DNA of 64,000 nucleotides. Source: Agrobacterium larrymoorei (GTDB lineage: Bacteria; Pseudomonadota; Alphaproteobacteria; Rhizobiales; Rhizobiaceae). Below the pieces are notes generated by a model. It did no database searches. It had not been told where the DNA came from and saw nothing but the letters and a program-made list of their open reading frames with translations. This document shows positions 41,969 through 49,763 of this stretch, piece after piece (position 1 is the first letter of the stretch; each line of letters opens with the position of its first letter). The translations under genes and the position numbers were made by a program. The stretch spans positions 632,001-696,000 of the forward strand of contig NZ_CP039691.1 of the NCBI RefSeq assembly GCF_005145045.1. The letters are read 5' to 3'.

Positions 41969-42853
41969 ATGGACTGGATAACGGGCGAATACGAGCTGTT
42001 CGAAGTGCGCGAGCCTGCGGTTCACAGCATTCCGTTCGTCTATAATTCCCCCCATAGCGGGCGCTGCTACCCCGTGTCCTTCCTCGAATCCTCCCGGCTG
42101 GATTCCTACGAGATCCGCCGCTCCGAGGATTATTTCGTCGATGAGCTGTTTTCGGCAGCCACCGAAATCGGCGCGCCACTTCTGAGGGCCAATTTCCCCC
42201 GGGCCTATCTGGACGTCAACCGCGAGCCCTATGAGCTCGATCCGCGCATGTTCGATGGCACGTTGCCATCCTATGCCAATATCGGTTCGATGCGCGTTGC
42301 AGGCGGTCTGGGAACCGTGCCGCGTATTGTGGCCGAAAACATGGATATCTATGCCCATCGCCTTTCCGTGGAAGAGGGGCTGTCGCGTATCGAAGGCATC
42401 TACAAGCCCTACCACGCCTGCCTGCGCAGGCTGGTATCGCGCACGCATGCGCAGTTCGGCATGGCGGTGCTGGTCGATTGTCACTCCATGCCCGGCAATA
42501 TCCGGCTTGCTGGTTCCAATATCAGGCCGGATATCATCATCGGTGATCGCTACGGCACCAGCGCCTCGGCAGAGATTTCGCGTGCTGCCCTGCATTTCCT
42601 CGAAGAGCTGGGCTTCAACGCGGTCTGCAACAAGCCTTATGCGGGCGGCTTCATCACCGAACATTACGGGCGTCCCATTCGCTCGCTGCATGCAGTGCAG
42701 ATCGAGGTCAATCGCAGCCTGTATGTGGATGAAAAGACTTTGCTGAAGGCGCCGGATTTCGCCGCCATGCAGTCCGCACTCGAAATCTTCATGCGGCAGT
42801 TTTCGGCTTTCGTGTCCGAATATGCCGTCGAGATGGCGTTCGCCGCCGAATAA
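41969..42853 (+). CDS. N-formylglutamate amidohydrolase family protein
   Basis: A 294-residue zinc-dependent hydrolase of the FGase family, which cleaves N-formyl-L-glutamate to formate and glutamate or acts on related N-acyl acids. Motifs include VYNSPHSGRCYP near residue 24, RSEDYFVDELFSAA, LDVNREPYELDPRMF, VLVDCHSMPG near 168, and HAVQIEVNRSLYVDE at the end. No hut genes adjoin, so a role in histidine breakdown is not supported and the substrate may differ. The ATG has GGGACGGA close upstream. Divergent from cpdR. Confidence 0.88.
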   Translation: MDWITGEYELFEVREPAVHSIPFVYNSPHSGRCYPVSFLESSRLDSYEIRRSEDYFVDELFSAATEIGAPLLRANFPRAYLDVNREPYELDPRMFDGTLPSYANIGSMRVAGGLGTVPRIVAENMDIYAHRLSVEEGLSRIEGIYKPYHACLRRLVSRTHAQFGMAVLVDCHSMPGNIRLAGSNIRPDIIIGDRYGTSASAEISRAALHFLEELGFNAVCNKPYAGGFITEHYGRPIRSLHAVQIEVNRSLYVDEKTLLKAPDFAAMQSALEIFMRQFSAFVSEYAVEMAFAAE

Positions 42854-42902
42854 TTCCTGAAAATTCGAATGTTGAGAGACCGCTGGCCTGTGCCCTGCGG
42901 CC

Positions 42903-42979
42903 AAAAAAAACCGCGCCTTGGCGCGGTCAAGTCTAGGGAGGAAACACCCAAGGAGGGTATTTACAGTCAAAGACTGTGC
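42903..42979 (-). ncRNA. Small RNA of the MmgR/suhB (alpha-r8) family
   Basis: A minus-strand transcription unit with no coding frame. A sigma-70-type promoter (TTGACA, 16 bp, TAGTCT) predicts a start near 42979. A perfect 7-bp GC hairpin (CCGCGCC/GGCGCGG) followed by eight T residues ends it at about 42903. The predicted length of 77 nt matches MmgR of Sinorhizobium. The body carries two short CT-rich, anti-Shine-Dalgarno-like stretches (CCCTCCTTGGG and TTTCCTCCC). The location, between an N-formylglutamate amidohydrolase and a SuhB-like phosphatase gene, is the context that gave the Rfam suhB family its name, as I recall it. Confidence 0.75.
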
Positions 42980-42984
42980 TTCAA

Positions 42985-43012
42985 AGACTAGGTCATTTTG
43001 CCCATTTGTCAA
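42985..43012 (-). promoter_or_regulatory. Promoter of the MmgR-like small RNA
   Basis: On the minus strand a consensus TTGACA (43012-43007) and TAGTCT (42990-42985) are separated by 16 bp. This is the clearest housekeeping promoter I see in the window. Confidence 0.65.
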
Positions 43013-43211
43013 TCATATTTATTTATGCCTATTAGTTGAGCAATTATTGAGGCGTTGCATTGTGATGATGCGAAATACAGCCGAAGCTGCTGCTTGAAGA
43101 GGCATTTCGAGAAAGAATCACCTCAGCATGCGCGCAGCGCCAAGGGAGTGGACGCCGTAGGCAAAGCCGCGCTATGTCATCTCCAGTCAATGATAGATGC
43201 CGGGGATTTTG

Positions 43212-43988
43212 ATGCTGCCAGATCGTGATTTCTTCTTTCGTCTCGCCGATGCTGCAAAGGCCGAGACGCTGCCGCGTTTTCGCACTGGCATCGCGGTGGA
43301 TAACAAGCAGGCGGGCGGATACGATCCGGTCACGGAAGGCGATCAGGCTGCTGAGACGGCCATCCGCGCATTGATTTCAACTACCTTCCCCGAGCATGGC
43401 GTGCTGGGCGAAGAGCATGGCAGCATCGGTCTTGATCGTGAGCATATCTGGGTCATCGATCCAATCGATGGCACACGCGCTTTCATCTCCGGTGTGCCCG
43501 TCTGGGGAACGCTGATCGGCTTCCAGTCCAATGGGCGCTCCGTGATGGGCGTTATGGACCAGCCCTTTATCGGCGAACGCTATTTCGCTGATGGTGAAAG
43601 AGCCTGGTATAAAGGGCCGGATGGCGAACGGCAGATAAAGACGCGTGCCTGCCAGTCGCTTTCGGATGCCGTGCTGTTTACGACATCACCGCACATCTTC
43701 ACGGCTGAAGAGTCCGCGCGTTATACCCAGGTGCAAGATAAGGTTCGGCTTTTCCGTTATGGCGTGGATTGCTACGCCTATGCGCTGCTTGCCGCAGGCC
43801 ACGTCGATCTCGTCATCGAAACCAGCCTCAAGCCCTATGATGTCGGCGCGCTGATCCCCATCATCGAGCAGGCGGGCGGCACCATCACGACGTGGGATGG
43901 CGGACGACCGGAAGGGGCAGGGCGCATCATCGCGGCTGGCAGCAGGCAGGTTCACCAGGAAGCGCTGGCCATTCTTTCCGGGCTTTGA
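43212..43988 (+). CDS. Inositol monophosphatase family protein (SuhB/HisN-like)
   Basis: A 258-residue Mg2+/Li+-dependent phosphatase. Metal-binding motifs are intact: GVLGEEHG (Glu), WVIDPIDGTRAFISGVPVWG (the D-P-x-D-G-T signature), and near the C-terminus KPYDVGALIPIIEQAGGTIT with the third Asp. The sequence resembles histidinol-phosphatase of the HisN type as much as inositol phosphatase, and I cannot choose between them. I chose the second ATG (MLPDRDFFFRLADAAKAETL), which has CGGGGA upstream; the first ATG is 15 bases earlier. The 357-bp gap upstream holds the small RNA on the other strand. Confidence 0.88.
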   Translation: MLPDRDFFFRLADAAKAETLPRFRTGIAVDNKQAGGYDPVTEGDQAAETAIRALISTTFPEHGVLGEEHGSIGLDREHIWVIDPIDGTRAFISGVPVWGTLIGFQSNGRSVMGVMDQPFIGERYFADGERAWYKGPDGERQIKTRACQSLSDAVLFTTSPHIFTAEESARYTQVQDKVRLFRYGVDCYAYALLAAGHVDLVIETSLKPYDVGALIPIIEQAGGTITTWDGGRPEGAGRIIAAGSRQVHQEALAILSGL

Positions 43989-43994
43989 GGAGCT

Positions 43995-44936
43995 TCATTC
44001 TTCCGGAGCGAAAAAGGCGTCGATGGCGGCCAGTGCCTGGGCGCGATAAATATCGAGTTCCTGAAACAACTCATGGAAAGCGCCAGTTACGGGAATGAGC
44101 TGTGCGGCCCGGAAGTTTCGGGAAAGCTCTTCCTGTGCGGCGTAAGGCGTGATCGTATCACGCACCGCGGCCAGAAGCAGGGTCGGCACGGTGATATGGG
44201 TCAGATGGTCCTGCCGCGTAACCTTGGGCATGACTTTCAGCGCTTCATAAAGCCAGCGAGCCGTTGGCGCGCCGATGAAAAGCTCCGGTCGCTCGCTGAT
44301 CAGCTTTATGTTCCGGGTAAACCGGGCGGGATCGGAGGTTAGCGGGTTGCCGTTGAAATCGCGCTCGCGTTGATCTCTGCCCAGTTGCACGCCGCCGAGA
44401 CCGATCAATGTCAGGCAGGTGGCGATGAGCTTGATCCAGCGGGGAGACATCACCTGGCCGCTCAACGAAATGAAGGGCGAGCAGAGCGCCATGCGCTCCA
44501 CCCGGTTGGAAAGATCCGGCGCCATGGAGAGCGCAGCCAAGGCCCCGGTGGAATGCGCGACGAGAAAGAAGGGCAGGCGCGTATCCGGCAGCACGACCTG
44601 TTCCAGAAACAGCGAGATATCCTTCTGATAATCGGAAAAGCGGCGCACATAGCCTGCGTGGATATTCTTCAGCAGGCGTTCGGAGCCGCCCTGTCCACGC
44701 GTGTCGAAGGTCGCGACCCAGAAGCCTTTGGCGGTGAGATCGTTGATCGTCTCGAAATATTTCTCGATTGCTTCGTTGCGGCCATGCAGAAGAACGATCG
44801 TGCCCCGCGCTACGGAACGTTCCGATTTGAAGATCGCATATCGCAGCTTCTTGTTTTTGTGGCCGTTGAATGTGCCGACGATGTGGTTTTCAGGCACCGG
44901 GTTGTCTGTCGTAGCGTAGAGTGTGGCTTCGGTCAT
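43995..44936 (-). CDS. Alpha/beta hydrolase, lysophospholipase-like
   Basis: A 313-residue serine hydrolase of the monoglyceride lipase/PldB type. Features: oxyanion region TIVLLHGRNEAIEKYFETIN, FDTRGQGGSERLL, nucleophile Ser in FFLVAHSTGALAAL, acid in VRDTITPY, and base His in VTGAFHELFQELD. The ATG chosen (MTEATLYATTDNPVPENHIV) has AGGA upstream; the frame extends 24 codons further. It converges on the inositol-phosphatase-family gene with 6 bp between stops. Acts on a lipid ester by family inference. Confidence 0.85.
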   Translation of the reverse strand: MTEATLYATTDNPVPENHIVGTFNGHKNKKLRYAIFKSERSVARGTIVLLHGRNEAIEKYFETINDLTAKGFWVATFDTRGQGGSERLLKNIHAGYVRRFSDYQKDISLFLEQVVLPDTRLPFFLVAHSTGALAALSMAPDLSNRVERMALCSPFISLSGQVMSPRWIKLIATCLTLIGLGGVQLGRDQRERDFNGNPLTSDPARFTRNIKLISERPELFIGAPTARWLYEALKVMPKVTRQDHLTHITVPTLLLAAVRDTITPYAAQEELSRNFRAAQLIPVTGAFHELFQELDIYRAQALAAIDAFFAPEE

Positions 44937-45209
44937 CGATATCCTGCTTCGAACCAACAGTATGAGAATCCGGTGTTTCAGAATGGGATAGGTGCAGCTG
45001 TTTTGCACGTCAAAGGAAAAATTGCCGGAACCGTCGGTGTTAGCAGTCGCGGTTCCGGCTAATCGGACAGAAGAAGAAGGGACGATACACTTCTGCCGCC
45101 GGAGTTGGCCTCCGATGCGTCCATTTCTAGCGGCGGAAAACTGAACGATTTCGGAACCATCCGTTCAGCAAACATTCAGCAGCAGTCGCGAGCGGAGCGA
45201 TTGTGATTT

Positions 45210-45347
45210 TCCCTCTTGAACTGCGAAAACCGCCTACCCATCTCTTGGTCACGGTCGCCAGAACGGGGCCGTATCACGGTTCTCTCATCGCCAAGAAGGG
45301 GTGAGAAAGCCACCATTCGCAAACAGTTGCTTCTTAAGGAGGACACC
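45210..45347 (+). promoter_or_regulatory. ROSE-like RNA thermometer in the hsp20 5' leader
   Basis: The last part of the leader reads GTTGCTTCTTAAGGAGGACA before the hsp20 start. TTGCTTCTT can pair with the AAGGAGG ribosome-binding site, forming the terminal hairpin that in rhizobial and agrobacterial ROSE elements masks the start at low temperature. Further upstream, GGTCACGGTCGCC and related GC-rich stretches could form the accessory hairpins. Boundaries are approximate. Confidence 0.6.
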
Positions 45348-45833
45348 ATGCGTCACGTTGATTTTTCCCCACTCTATCGTTCCACCGTCGGCTTCGACCG
45401 CCTGTTTTCGATGCTCGACGGCATCGGCCAGCCGGAACAGGCACAGGCCTATCCGCCCTATAATATCGAGCGCACGGGCGATAATGCCTACCGCATAACC
45501 ATGGCGGTTGCCGGTTTTGATGAAACCGAACTCAGCATCGAATCCCGGGCAAATGTGCTGACGATCAAGGCCGAAAAGGCGAGTGACACCACCAAGGCAT
45601 CCGAGGGCGAGTTCCTCTATCGCGGCATCGCCACGCGCGCCTTCGAGCGCCGCTTCCAGCTTGCCGATCACGTAGAGGTGCAGAATGCTTCGCTGAAGAA
45701 CGGTCTGCTTCACATCGACCTTCTTCGCAACATCCCCGAAGCCATGAAGCCCCGCCGCATCACTATTGCGACCGATGTGTCCGATGAGCCGAAGCAGATC
45801 GAGGCTCAGGTAACGCCCGCTCAGGTCAACTGA
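45348..45833 (+). CDS. Small heat-shock protein, Hsp20 family
   Basis: A 161-residue ATP-independent holdase chaperone. The N-terminal region has the rhizobial class A opening MRHVDFSPLYRSTVGFDRLF. An alpha-crystallin domain follows (PPYNIERTGDNAYRITMAVA, EFLYRGIATRAFERRFQLAD, then NASLKNGLLHIDLLRNIPEA). The C-terminal I-x-I-type motif region RRITIAT is present. TAAGGAGGACACC gives a strong ribosome-binding site that lies within the ROSE-like hairpin. It resembles IbpA/HspA-type proteins and is followed by its own terminator. Confidence 0.95.
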   Translation: MRHVDFSPLYRSTVGFDRLFSMLDGIGQPEQAQAYPPYNIERTGDNAYRITMAVAGFDETELSIESRANVLTIKAEKASDTTKASEGEFLYRGIATRAFERRFQLADHVEVQNASLKNGLLHIDLLRNIPEAMKPRRITIATDVSDEPKQIEAQVTPAQVN

Positions 45834-45856
45834 TCTGAGCGGTTGGTGAATGCCGG

Positions 45857-45886
45857 AACGGCTCCCGAGAGGGGGCCGTTTTTATT
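45857..45886 (+). terminator. Terminator of hsp20
   Basis: AACGGCTCCC, a GAGA loop, GGGGGCCGTT and a TTTATT tail lie 24 bp after the hsp20 stop. Confidence 0.85.
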
Positions 45887-46049
45887 CGGTTCTGGCCGTT
45901 GCCAACGACAATTCCTTTCAACGCGTTGAAATGCCGCGTGCCCTTTGTCAAAAATCAATTCAGATCGGGGGATCGATGCATTACATATTGATCCACAATG
46001 CTGACGCGGACGTAGTGCTTCGCGATTCATGAGAGTTCAGGACAAGTTA

Positions 46050-47099
46050 ATGGCCGCAGATATGACCGCACTTCCTCTAGACCATCTTCCCAAGGATCAT
46101 CCGAAAGTTACTTTCGGCAAAGTCGGCGTTCTGCTCGTCAATCTAGGGACGCCGGATGGCACGGATTACAAGTCGATGCGTCGGTATCTGGCGGAGTTTT
46201 TGAGCGACAAGCGCGTCATCGAATGGTCTCGCCTTTACTGGTATCCGATCCTTTACGGCATCGTGCTGAACAAGCGCCCGCAGAAGGTGGGCAAGGCCTA
46301 TGAGGAAATCTGGAACCACGAGAAGAACGAGAGCTATCTGCGCACTTATACCCGCAACCAGTCGGACCTGATGGCGCAGGCGCTCACGGATCTGCCGAAT
46401 GTCGTGGTGGATTGGGGCATGCGCTACGGCAATCCGTCCATCGCCTCGAAGATCGACGCGCTGAAGGAGCAGGGTTGCGAGAAAATCCTGCTCTTCCCGC
46501 TCTACCCGCAATATGCGGCGGCCACGACGGCAACGGTCAACGACAAGGCTTTCGAGCATCTGATGAAGATGCGCTGGCAGCCAGCGCTTCGCACCGTACC
46601 GCCTTACCACGACGATGAAACCTATATCGATGCGCTGGCCAACTCCGTTAAAAACCATCTGGCGACGCTGGATTGGGAGCCGGAAAAGCTGATCGCCTCC
46701 TTCCACGGCATTCCGCAATCCTATTTCAAGCAGGGCGATCCCTACCACTGCCAGTGCATGAAGACCGGTCGCCTGCTGCGCGAAAGGCTGGGGCTGGAGA
46801 AGGACCGTTTCATGATCACCTTCCAGTCCCGTTTCGGACCGGAGGAATGGCTGCAGCCTTATACCGACAAGACGGTCGAGAAGTTGGCATCGGAAGGCGT
46901 CAAGCGCATCGCGGTGATGAATCCGGGCTTCGTTTCCGATTGTCTCGAGACGCTGGAAGAAATTGCAGGTGAAGCGGGAGAAATCTTCCTTCACAATGGC
47001 GGCGAGAAATTTACCCATATTCCTTGCCTAAACGACAGTGCGGATGGTATGCGGGTTCTCGAAAAAGTTGTACGCAGGGAGTTGCAGGGCTGGGTCTGA
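46050..47099 (+). CDS. hemH: Ferrochelatase
   Basis: Terminal enzyme of haem biosynthesis, inserting Fe2+ into protoporphyrin IX at the inner face of the membrane. The 349-residue protein shows GVLLVNLGTPDGTDYKSMRR, the catalytic His in IASFHGIPQSYFKQGDPYHC, FQSRFGPEEWLQPYTDKTVE and VMNPGFVSDCLETLEEI. The ATG chosen (MAADMTALPLDHLPKDHP) has AGGACA upstream; another ATG is 21 bases earlier without a ribosome site. The Cys pair in HCQC near the active site is typical of alphaproteobacterial forms. No iron-responsive operator could be named with confidence upstream. Confidence 0.96.
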   Translation: MAADMTALPLDHLPKDHPKVTFGKVGVLLVNLGTPDGTDYKSMRRYLAEFLSDKRVIEWSRLYWYPILYGIVLNKRPQKVGKAYEEIWNHEKNESYLRTYTRNQSDLMAQALTDLPNVVVDWGMRYGNPSIASKIDALKEQGCEKILLFPLYPQYAAATTATVNDKAFEHLMKMRWQPALRTVPPYHDDETYIDALANSVKNHLATLDWEPEKLIASFHGIPQSYFKQGDPYHCQCMKTGRLLRERLGLEKDRFMITFQSRFGPEEWLQPYTDKTVEKLASEGVKRIAVMNPGFVSDCLETLEEIAGEAGEIFLHNGGEKFTHIPCLNDSADGMRVLEKVVRRELQGWV

Positions 47100-47132
47100 T
47101 CCCACCGGCGCAGTCAAACAGGAGGTTTTTGA

Positions 47133-48206
47133 ATGCCTGATCTGAGCGGTTTCGATATTGTCGTCATTGTTGCCGTCGTCCTTGTCATTCTAACCCTCTT
47201 TGCCGGTATCAAGACCGTGCCGCAGGGCTACCGTTACACGGTGGAGCGCTTCGGGCGTTACACCCGCACCATGGAGCCGGGCCTCAACATCATCACGCCC
47301 TATATCGAGCGCATCGGCGCGCGAATGAATGTGATGGAGCAGGTGCTCGACATTCCGACCCAGGAAGTCATCACCAAGGATAATGCCAGCGTGTCTGCGG
47401 ATGCGGTGGCCTTCTTTCAGGTGCTGAACGCCGCGCAGGCCGCGTATCAGATCGCCAATCTGGAATTCGCCATCCAGAACCTGACCATGACGAATATTCG
47501 TTCCGTCATGGGTTCGATGGATCTGGACGAGCTTCTCTCCAACCGCGATGCGATCAACGACCGCCTGCTGCGCGTGGTGGATGAGGCCGTTGGCCCATGG
47601 GGCATCAAGGTCACCCGCATCGAAATCAAGGATATCGCGCCGCCGAAGGATCTGGTGGATTCCATGGCCCGCCAGATGAAGGCGGAGCGCGAGAAGCGCG
47701 CGCAGGTTCTGGAAGCGGAAGGCTCGCGTAATGCGCAGATTCTGCGGGCGGAAGGTGCCAAGCAATCCGCCATTCTTCAGGCTGAAGGCCAGCGCGAAGC
47801 CGCCTTCCGCGATGCCGAGGCACGCGAACGTCTGGCCGAAGCCGAAGCCAACGCCACGCGCGTGGTGTCGGAAGCGATTGCCGCGGGCGATATCCACGCC
47901 ATCAACTACTTCATTGCGCAGAAATACACCGAAGCATTGGCCGATATCGGCACCGCTAAGAACTCGAAGATCGTGCTGATGCCGATCGAGGCTTCCTCGC
48001 TGATCGGTTCGCTCGGCGGTATAGGCGCAATTGCCAAGGAAGTCTTCGGCAAGGACAGCGACGGCCCGGTGCCAGACGAACAGCCACACAACAGGACGGG
48101 CCGCTCCTCCGTGCCGACATCCAGCCGCACAGGCAGCACGCCGAGCGGTCAGACCATCAATGTCAGCATTCCCGGCAATCCTTTCGGCACTTCAAGGGAT
48201 AGCTGA
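47133..48206 (+). CDS. SPFH/band-7 domain protein (stomatin/QmcA-like)
   Basis: A 357-residue membrane-anchored scaffold. An N-terminal helix (IVVIVAVVLVILTLFAGIK) is followed by the SPFH domain with VPQGYRYTVERFGRYTRTME and LDIPTQEVITKDNASVSADA. A long charged coiled coil from about residue 185 repeats AEG-x-x-x-A units (AEREKRAQVLEAEGSRNAQI). The last 50 residues are Ser/Thr/Pro-rich and probably disordered. Family members form ring assemblies that organise membrane microdomains and bind AAA proteases. The gene is followed 2 bp later by an NfeD-type gene, the standard partner. Confidence 0.92.
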   Translation: MPDLSGFDIVVIVAVVLVILTLFAGIKTVPQGYRYTVERFGRYTRTMEPGLNIITPYIERIGARMNVMEQVLDIPTQEVITKDNASVSADAVAFFQVLNAAQAAYQIANLEFAIQNLTMTNIRSVMGSMDLDELLSNRDAINDRLLRVVDEAVGPWGIKVTRIEIKDIAPPKDLVDSMARQMKAEREKRAQVLEAEGSRNAQILRAEGAKQSAILQAEGQREAAFRDAEARERLAEAEANATRVVSEAIAAGDIHAINYFIAQKYTEALADIGTAKNSKIVLMPIEASSLIGSLGGIGAIAKEVFGKDSDGPVPDEQPHNRTGRSSVPTSSRTGSTPSGQTINVSIPGNPFGTSRDS

Positions 48207-48208
48207 AG

Positions 48209-48673
48209 ATGATCCATAAGCTCGTCGCCGATCTCGGTCCGTGGAGCTGGTGGATATTCGCCGCCATTCTTTTGGTGGCGGAACTGGCAGCGCCCGGCGT
48301 ATTCCTGATCTGGATCGGCGCTGCCGCCCTCGTTGTCGGCGCCCTGTCGCTTGCCCTTTGGGGCACGGCGTTCTGGGGCTGGCAGGTGCAATTGCTGCTC
48401 TTTGCCGTCCTCTCCGTCACCTTCGCCATTGCCGGTCGCCGCTTCTATGACAAGCGCCGCGCCAATACCGACGAGCCTTTCCTGAACCAGCGCGAAGCAA
48501 GCCTGATCGGCAGAACCGCGACCCTTCAGGAACCCATCACCGAAGGCCGTGGCCGCATCCGTCTCGACGATACTTGGTGGCCCGTTCAAGGCTCCGACCA
48601 ACCCGCCGGAACCCGCGTTCGCATCGCCTCTGCCCATGGCCGAACGCTGACCGTGGAAAGATTCGACGGTTGA
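48209..48673 (+). CDS. NfeD-like membrane protein
   Basis: A 154-residue partner of the stomatin-like protein. Three hydrophobic helices come first (WIFAAILLVAELAAPGVFLI, then ALVVGALSLALWG and LLLFAVLSVTFAIAG). A C-terminal OB-fold domain follows, with SLIGRTATLQEPITEGRGRI and DDTWWPVQG. This is the short NfeD form without the ClpP-like protease domain. Gap to the stomatin-like gene is 2 bp, so the two are co-translated. Function in membrane quality control is inferred from the family. Confidence 0.92.
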   Translation: MIHKLVADLGPWSWWIFAAILLVAELAAPGVFLIWIGAAALVVGALSLALWGTAFWGWQVQLLLFAVLSVTFAIAGRRFYDKRRANTDEPFLNQREASLIGRTATLQEPITEGRGRIRLDDTWWPVQGSDQPAGTRVRIASAHGRTLTVERFDG

Positions 48674-48703
48674 TATCGGCTGGGTTAAGAAGAAGACAAG
48701 GGT

Positions 48704-48734
48704 GGTGAAGGTGCTTTCTTGAAAGCGCCTCACC
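48704..48734 (+). terminator. Hairpin after the stomatin/NfeD operon
   Basis: GGTGAAGGTGCTTTC and GAAAGCGCCTCACC pair almost fully around a TT loop. The tail ATTCTAAATCTT is not a strong T-run, so this may be a weak terminator. Confidence 0.4.
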
Positions 48735-48820
48735 ATTCTAAATCTTCGTCCTAACGCATTGCCAGCTTACGGAGCCACTGCGCAGTTTTGCTCGAAGCGC
48801 TCCGGGCACAGGGAAAAAAC

Positions 48821-49606
48821 ATGTCACGACGCATCCGCATCGCCGCGGCTCAAATCAGCAGTGGGCCGGATATGGCCGAAAATCTGGAAGCCGTCCTCTC
48901 TGCAATCGAGAAGGCAGCCGAGGCCGGGGCGGCTTTGGCGATATTGCCGGAAGCGGCGAGTTTCTGGTTCGGTGGCGATGTGCGTGAGCAGGCTCAACCT
49001 CTGGATGGGCCCTTTGCCAATGCCATTCGTGCCAAGGCGAAGGAGTGCGGCATCACAGTCAGTGTCGGCATGTTCGAGCCGGCGGGTGACGGGCGCGTTT
49101 ACAATACGCTGCTGATCACCGGCCCGGAGGGCGAGACCGCCTATCGCAAGGTGCATCTCTTCGATGCTTTCGGCGCAAAGGAATCCGACACGGTTGCTCC
49201 GGGCAAGGACTACGTGACGACCGAAATCGCCGGTGTGCGGATCGGCTTTGCCACCTGCTTCGATCTTCGCTTTGCCGATCAGTTTGCCGCCCTTGGTCGT
49301 CAGGGTGCGGAAGTCATCGCGGTCAGCGCCTCCTGGGGCGATGGGCCTGCGAAGGCAGAGCAGTGGGATCTACTGCTGCGCGCCCGCGCCATGGATGCGC
49401 AGAGCTGGCTGGTAGCGTGCGGACAGGCATGGCGCCCGCCGCAGGGAACGGCCCCTCTCGGCATCGGTCGCAGCGCCGTGGTCGATCCTGTTGGCATGGT
49501 GCGCGCGCAGCTGCCGGGGAGTGTAGGCATGCTGGTGCATGATATCGATCTGGACATGGTGCAGGATATCCGCACGCGCATTCCTGTGCTGTCTCACGGT
49601 TCGTGA
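48821..49606 (+). CDS. Carbon-nitrogen hydrolase (nitrilase superfamily amidase)
   Basis: A 261-residue omega-amidase/Nit-like enzyme with the complete catalytic triad: Glu44 in ILPEAASFWF, Lys110 in AYRKVHLFDAFG, and Cys146 in IGFATCFDLRFADQFA. It hydrolyses a small amide; Nit-type members deaminate oxidised glutathione or 2-oxoglutaramate, but the substrate is not determined by sequence. The ATG chosen (MSRRIRIAAAQISSGPDMAE) has AGGGA upstream. The neighbour kpsF converges. Confidence 0.88.
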   Translation: MSRRIRIAAAQISSGPDMAENLEAVLSAIEKAAEAGAALAILPEAASFWFGGDVREQAQPLDGPFANAIRAKAKECGITVSVGMFEPAGDGRVYNTLLITGPEGETAYRKVHLFDAFGAKESDTVAPGKDYVTTEIAGVRIGFATCFDLRFADQFAALGRQGAEVIAVSASWGDGPAKAEQWDLLLRARAMDAQSWLVACGQAWRPPQGTAPLGIGRSAVVDPVGMVRAQLPGSVGMLVHDIDLDMVQDIRTRIPVLSHGS

Positions 49607-49611
49607 AAAGA

Positions 49612-49637
49612 AAAAGGCTCCGCTTGAACGGAGCCTT
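49612..49637 (-). terminator. Terminator in the gap between kpsF and the amidase gene
   Basis: AAGGCTCCG and CGGAGCCTT form a 9-bp stem. On the minus strand it is followed by TTTTCTTTTC, fitting kpsF or a transcript from the repeats. On the plus strand it lies 7 bp after the amidase stop but has no T-run. Confidence 0.6.
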
Positions 49638-49645
49638 ACCTGACC

Positions 49646-49749
49646 TAAAGCATGTCGCGTTTAATTGTCCTCAATTAAACGATAACGTACATGAGAAAAT
49701 AAGATTCTAAAGCGTGTCGCGGTGAATCCTATTCACTGTGACACGCTTT
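49646..49749. repeat. Two related palindromes beginning TAAAGC(A/G)TGTCGCG
   Basis: The gap downstream of kpsF holds two hairpins that start with nearly the same 14 bases. The first contains CGTTTAATTG/CAATTAAACG at 49658-49681. The second, at 49709-49749, pairs AAAGCGTGTC with GACACGCTTT and GTGAA with TTCAC. They resemble dispersed rhizobial intergenic elements, and the second could also stop kpsF transcription. Confidence 0.6.
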
Positions 49750-49763
49750 AATATCGAATTCGC

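Noticed and set aside
46000..46049. Possible FNR/FixK or iron-responsive site before hemH
   Set aside because: Only a half-site-like TTGAT is visible, with no matching arm.
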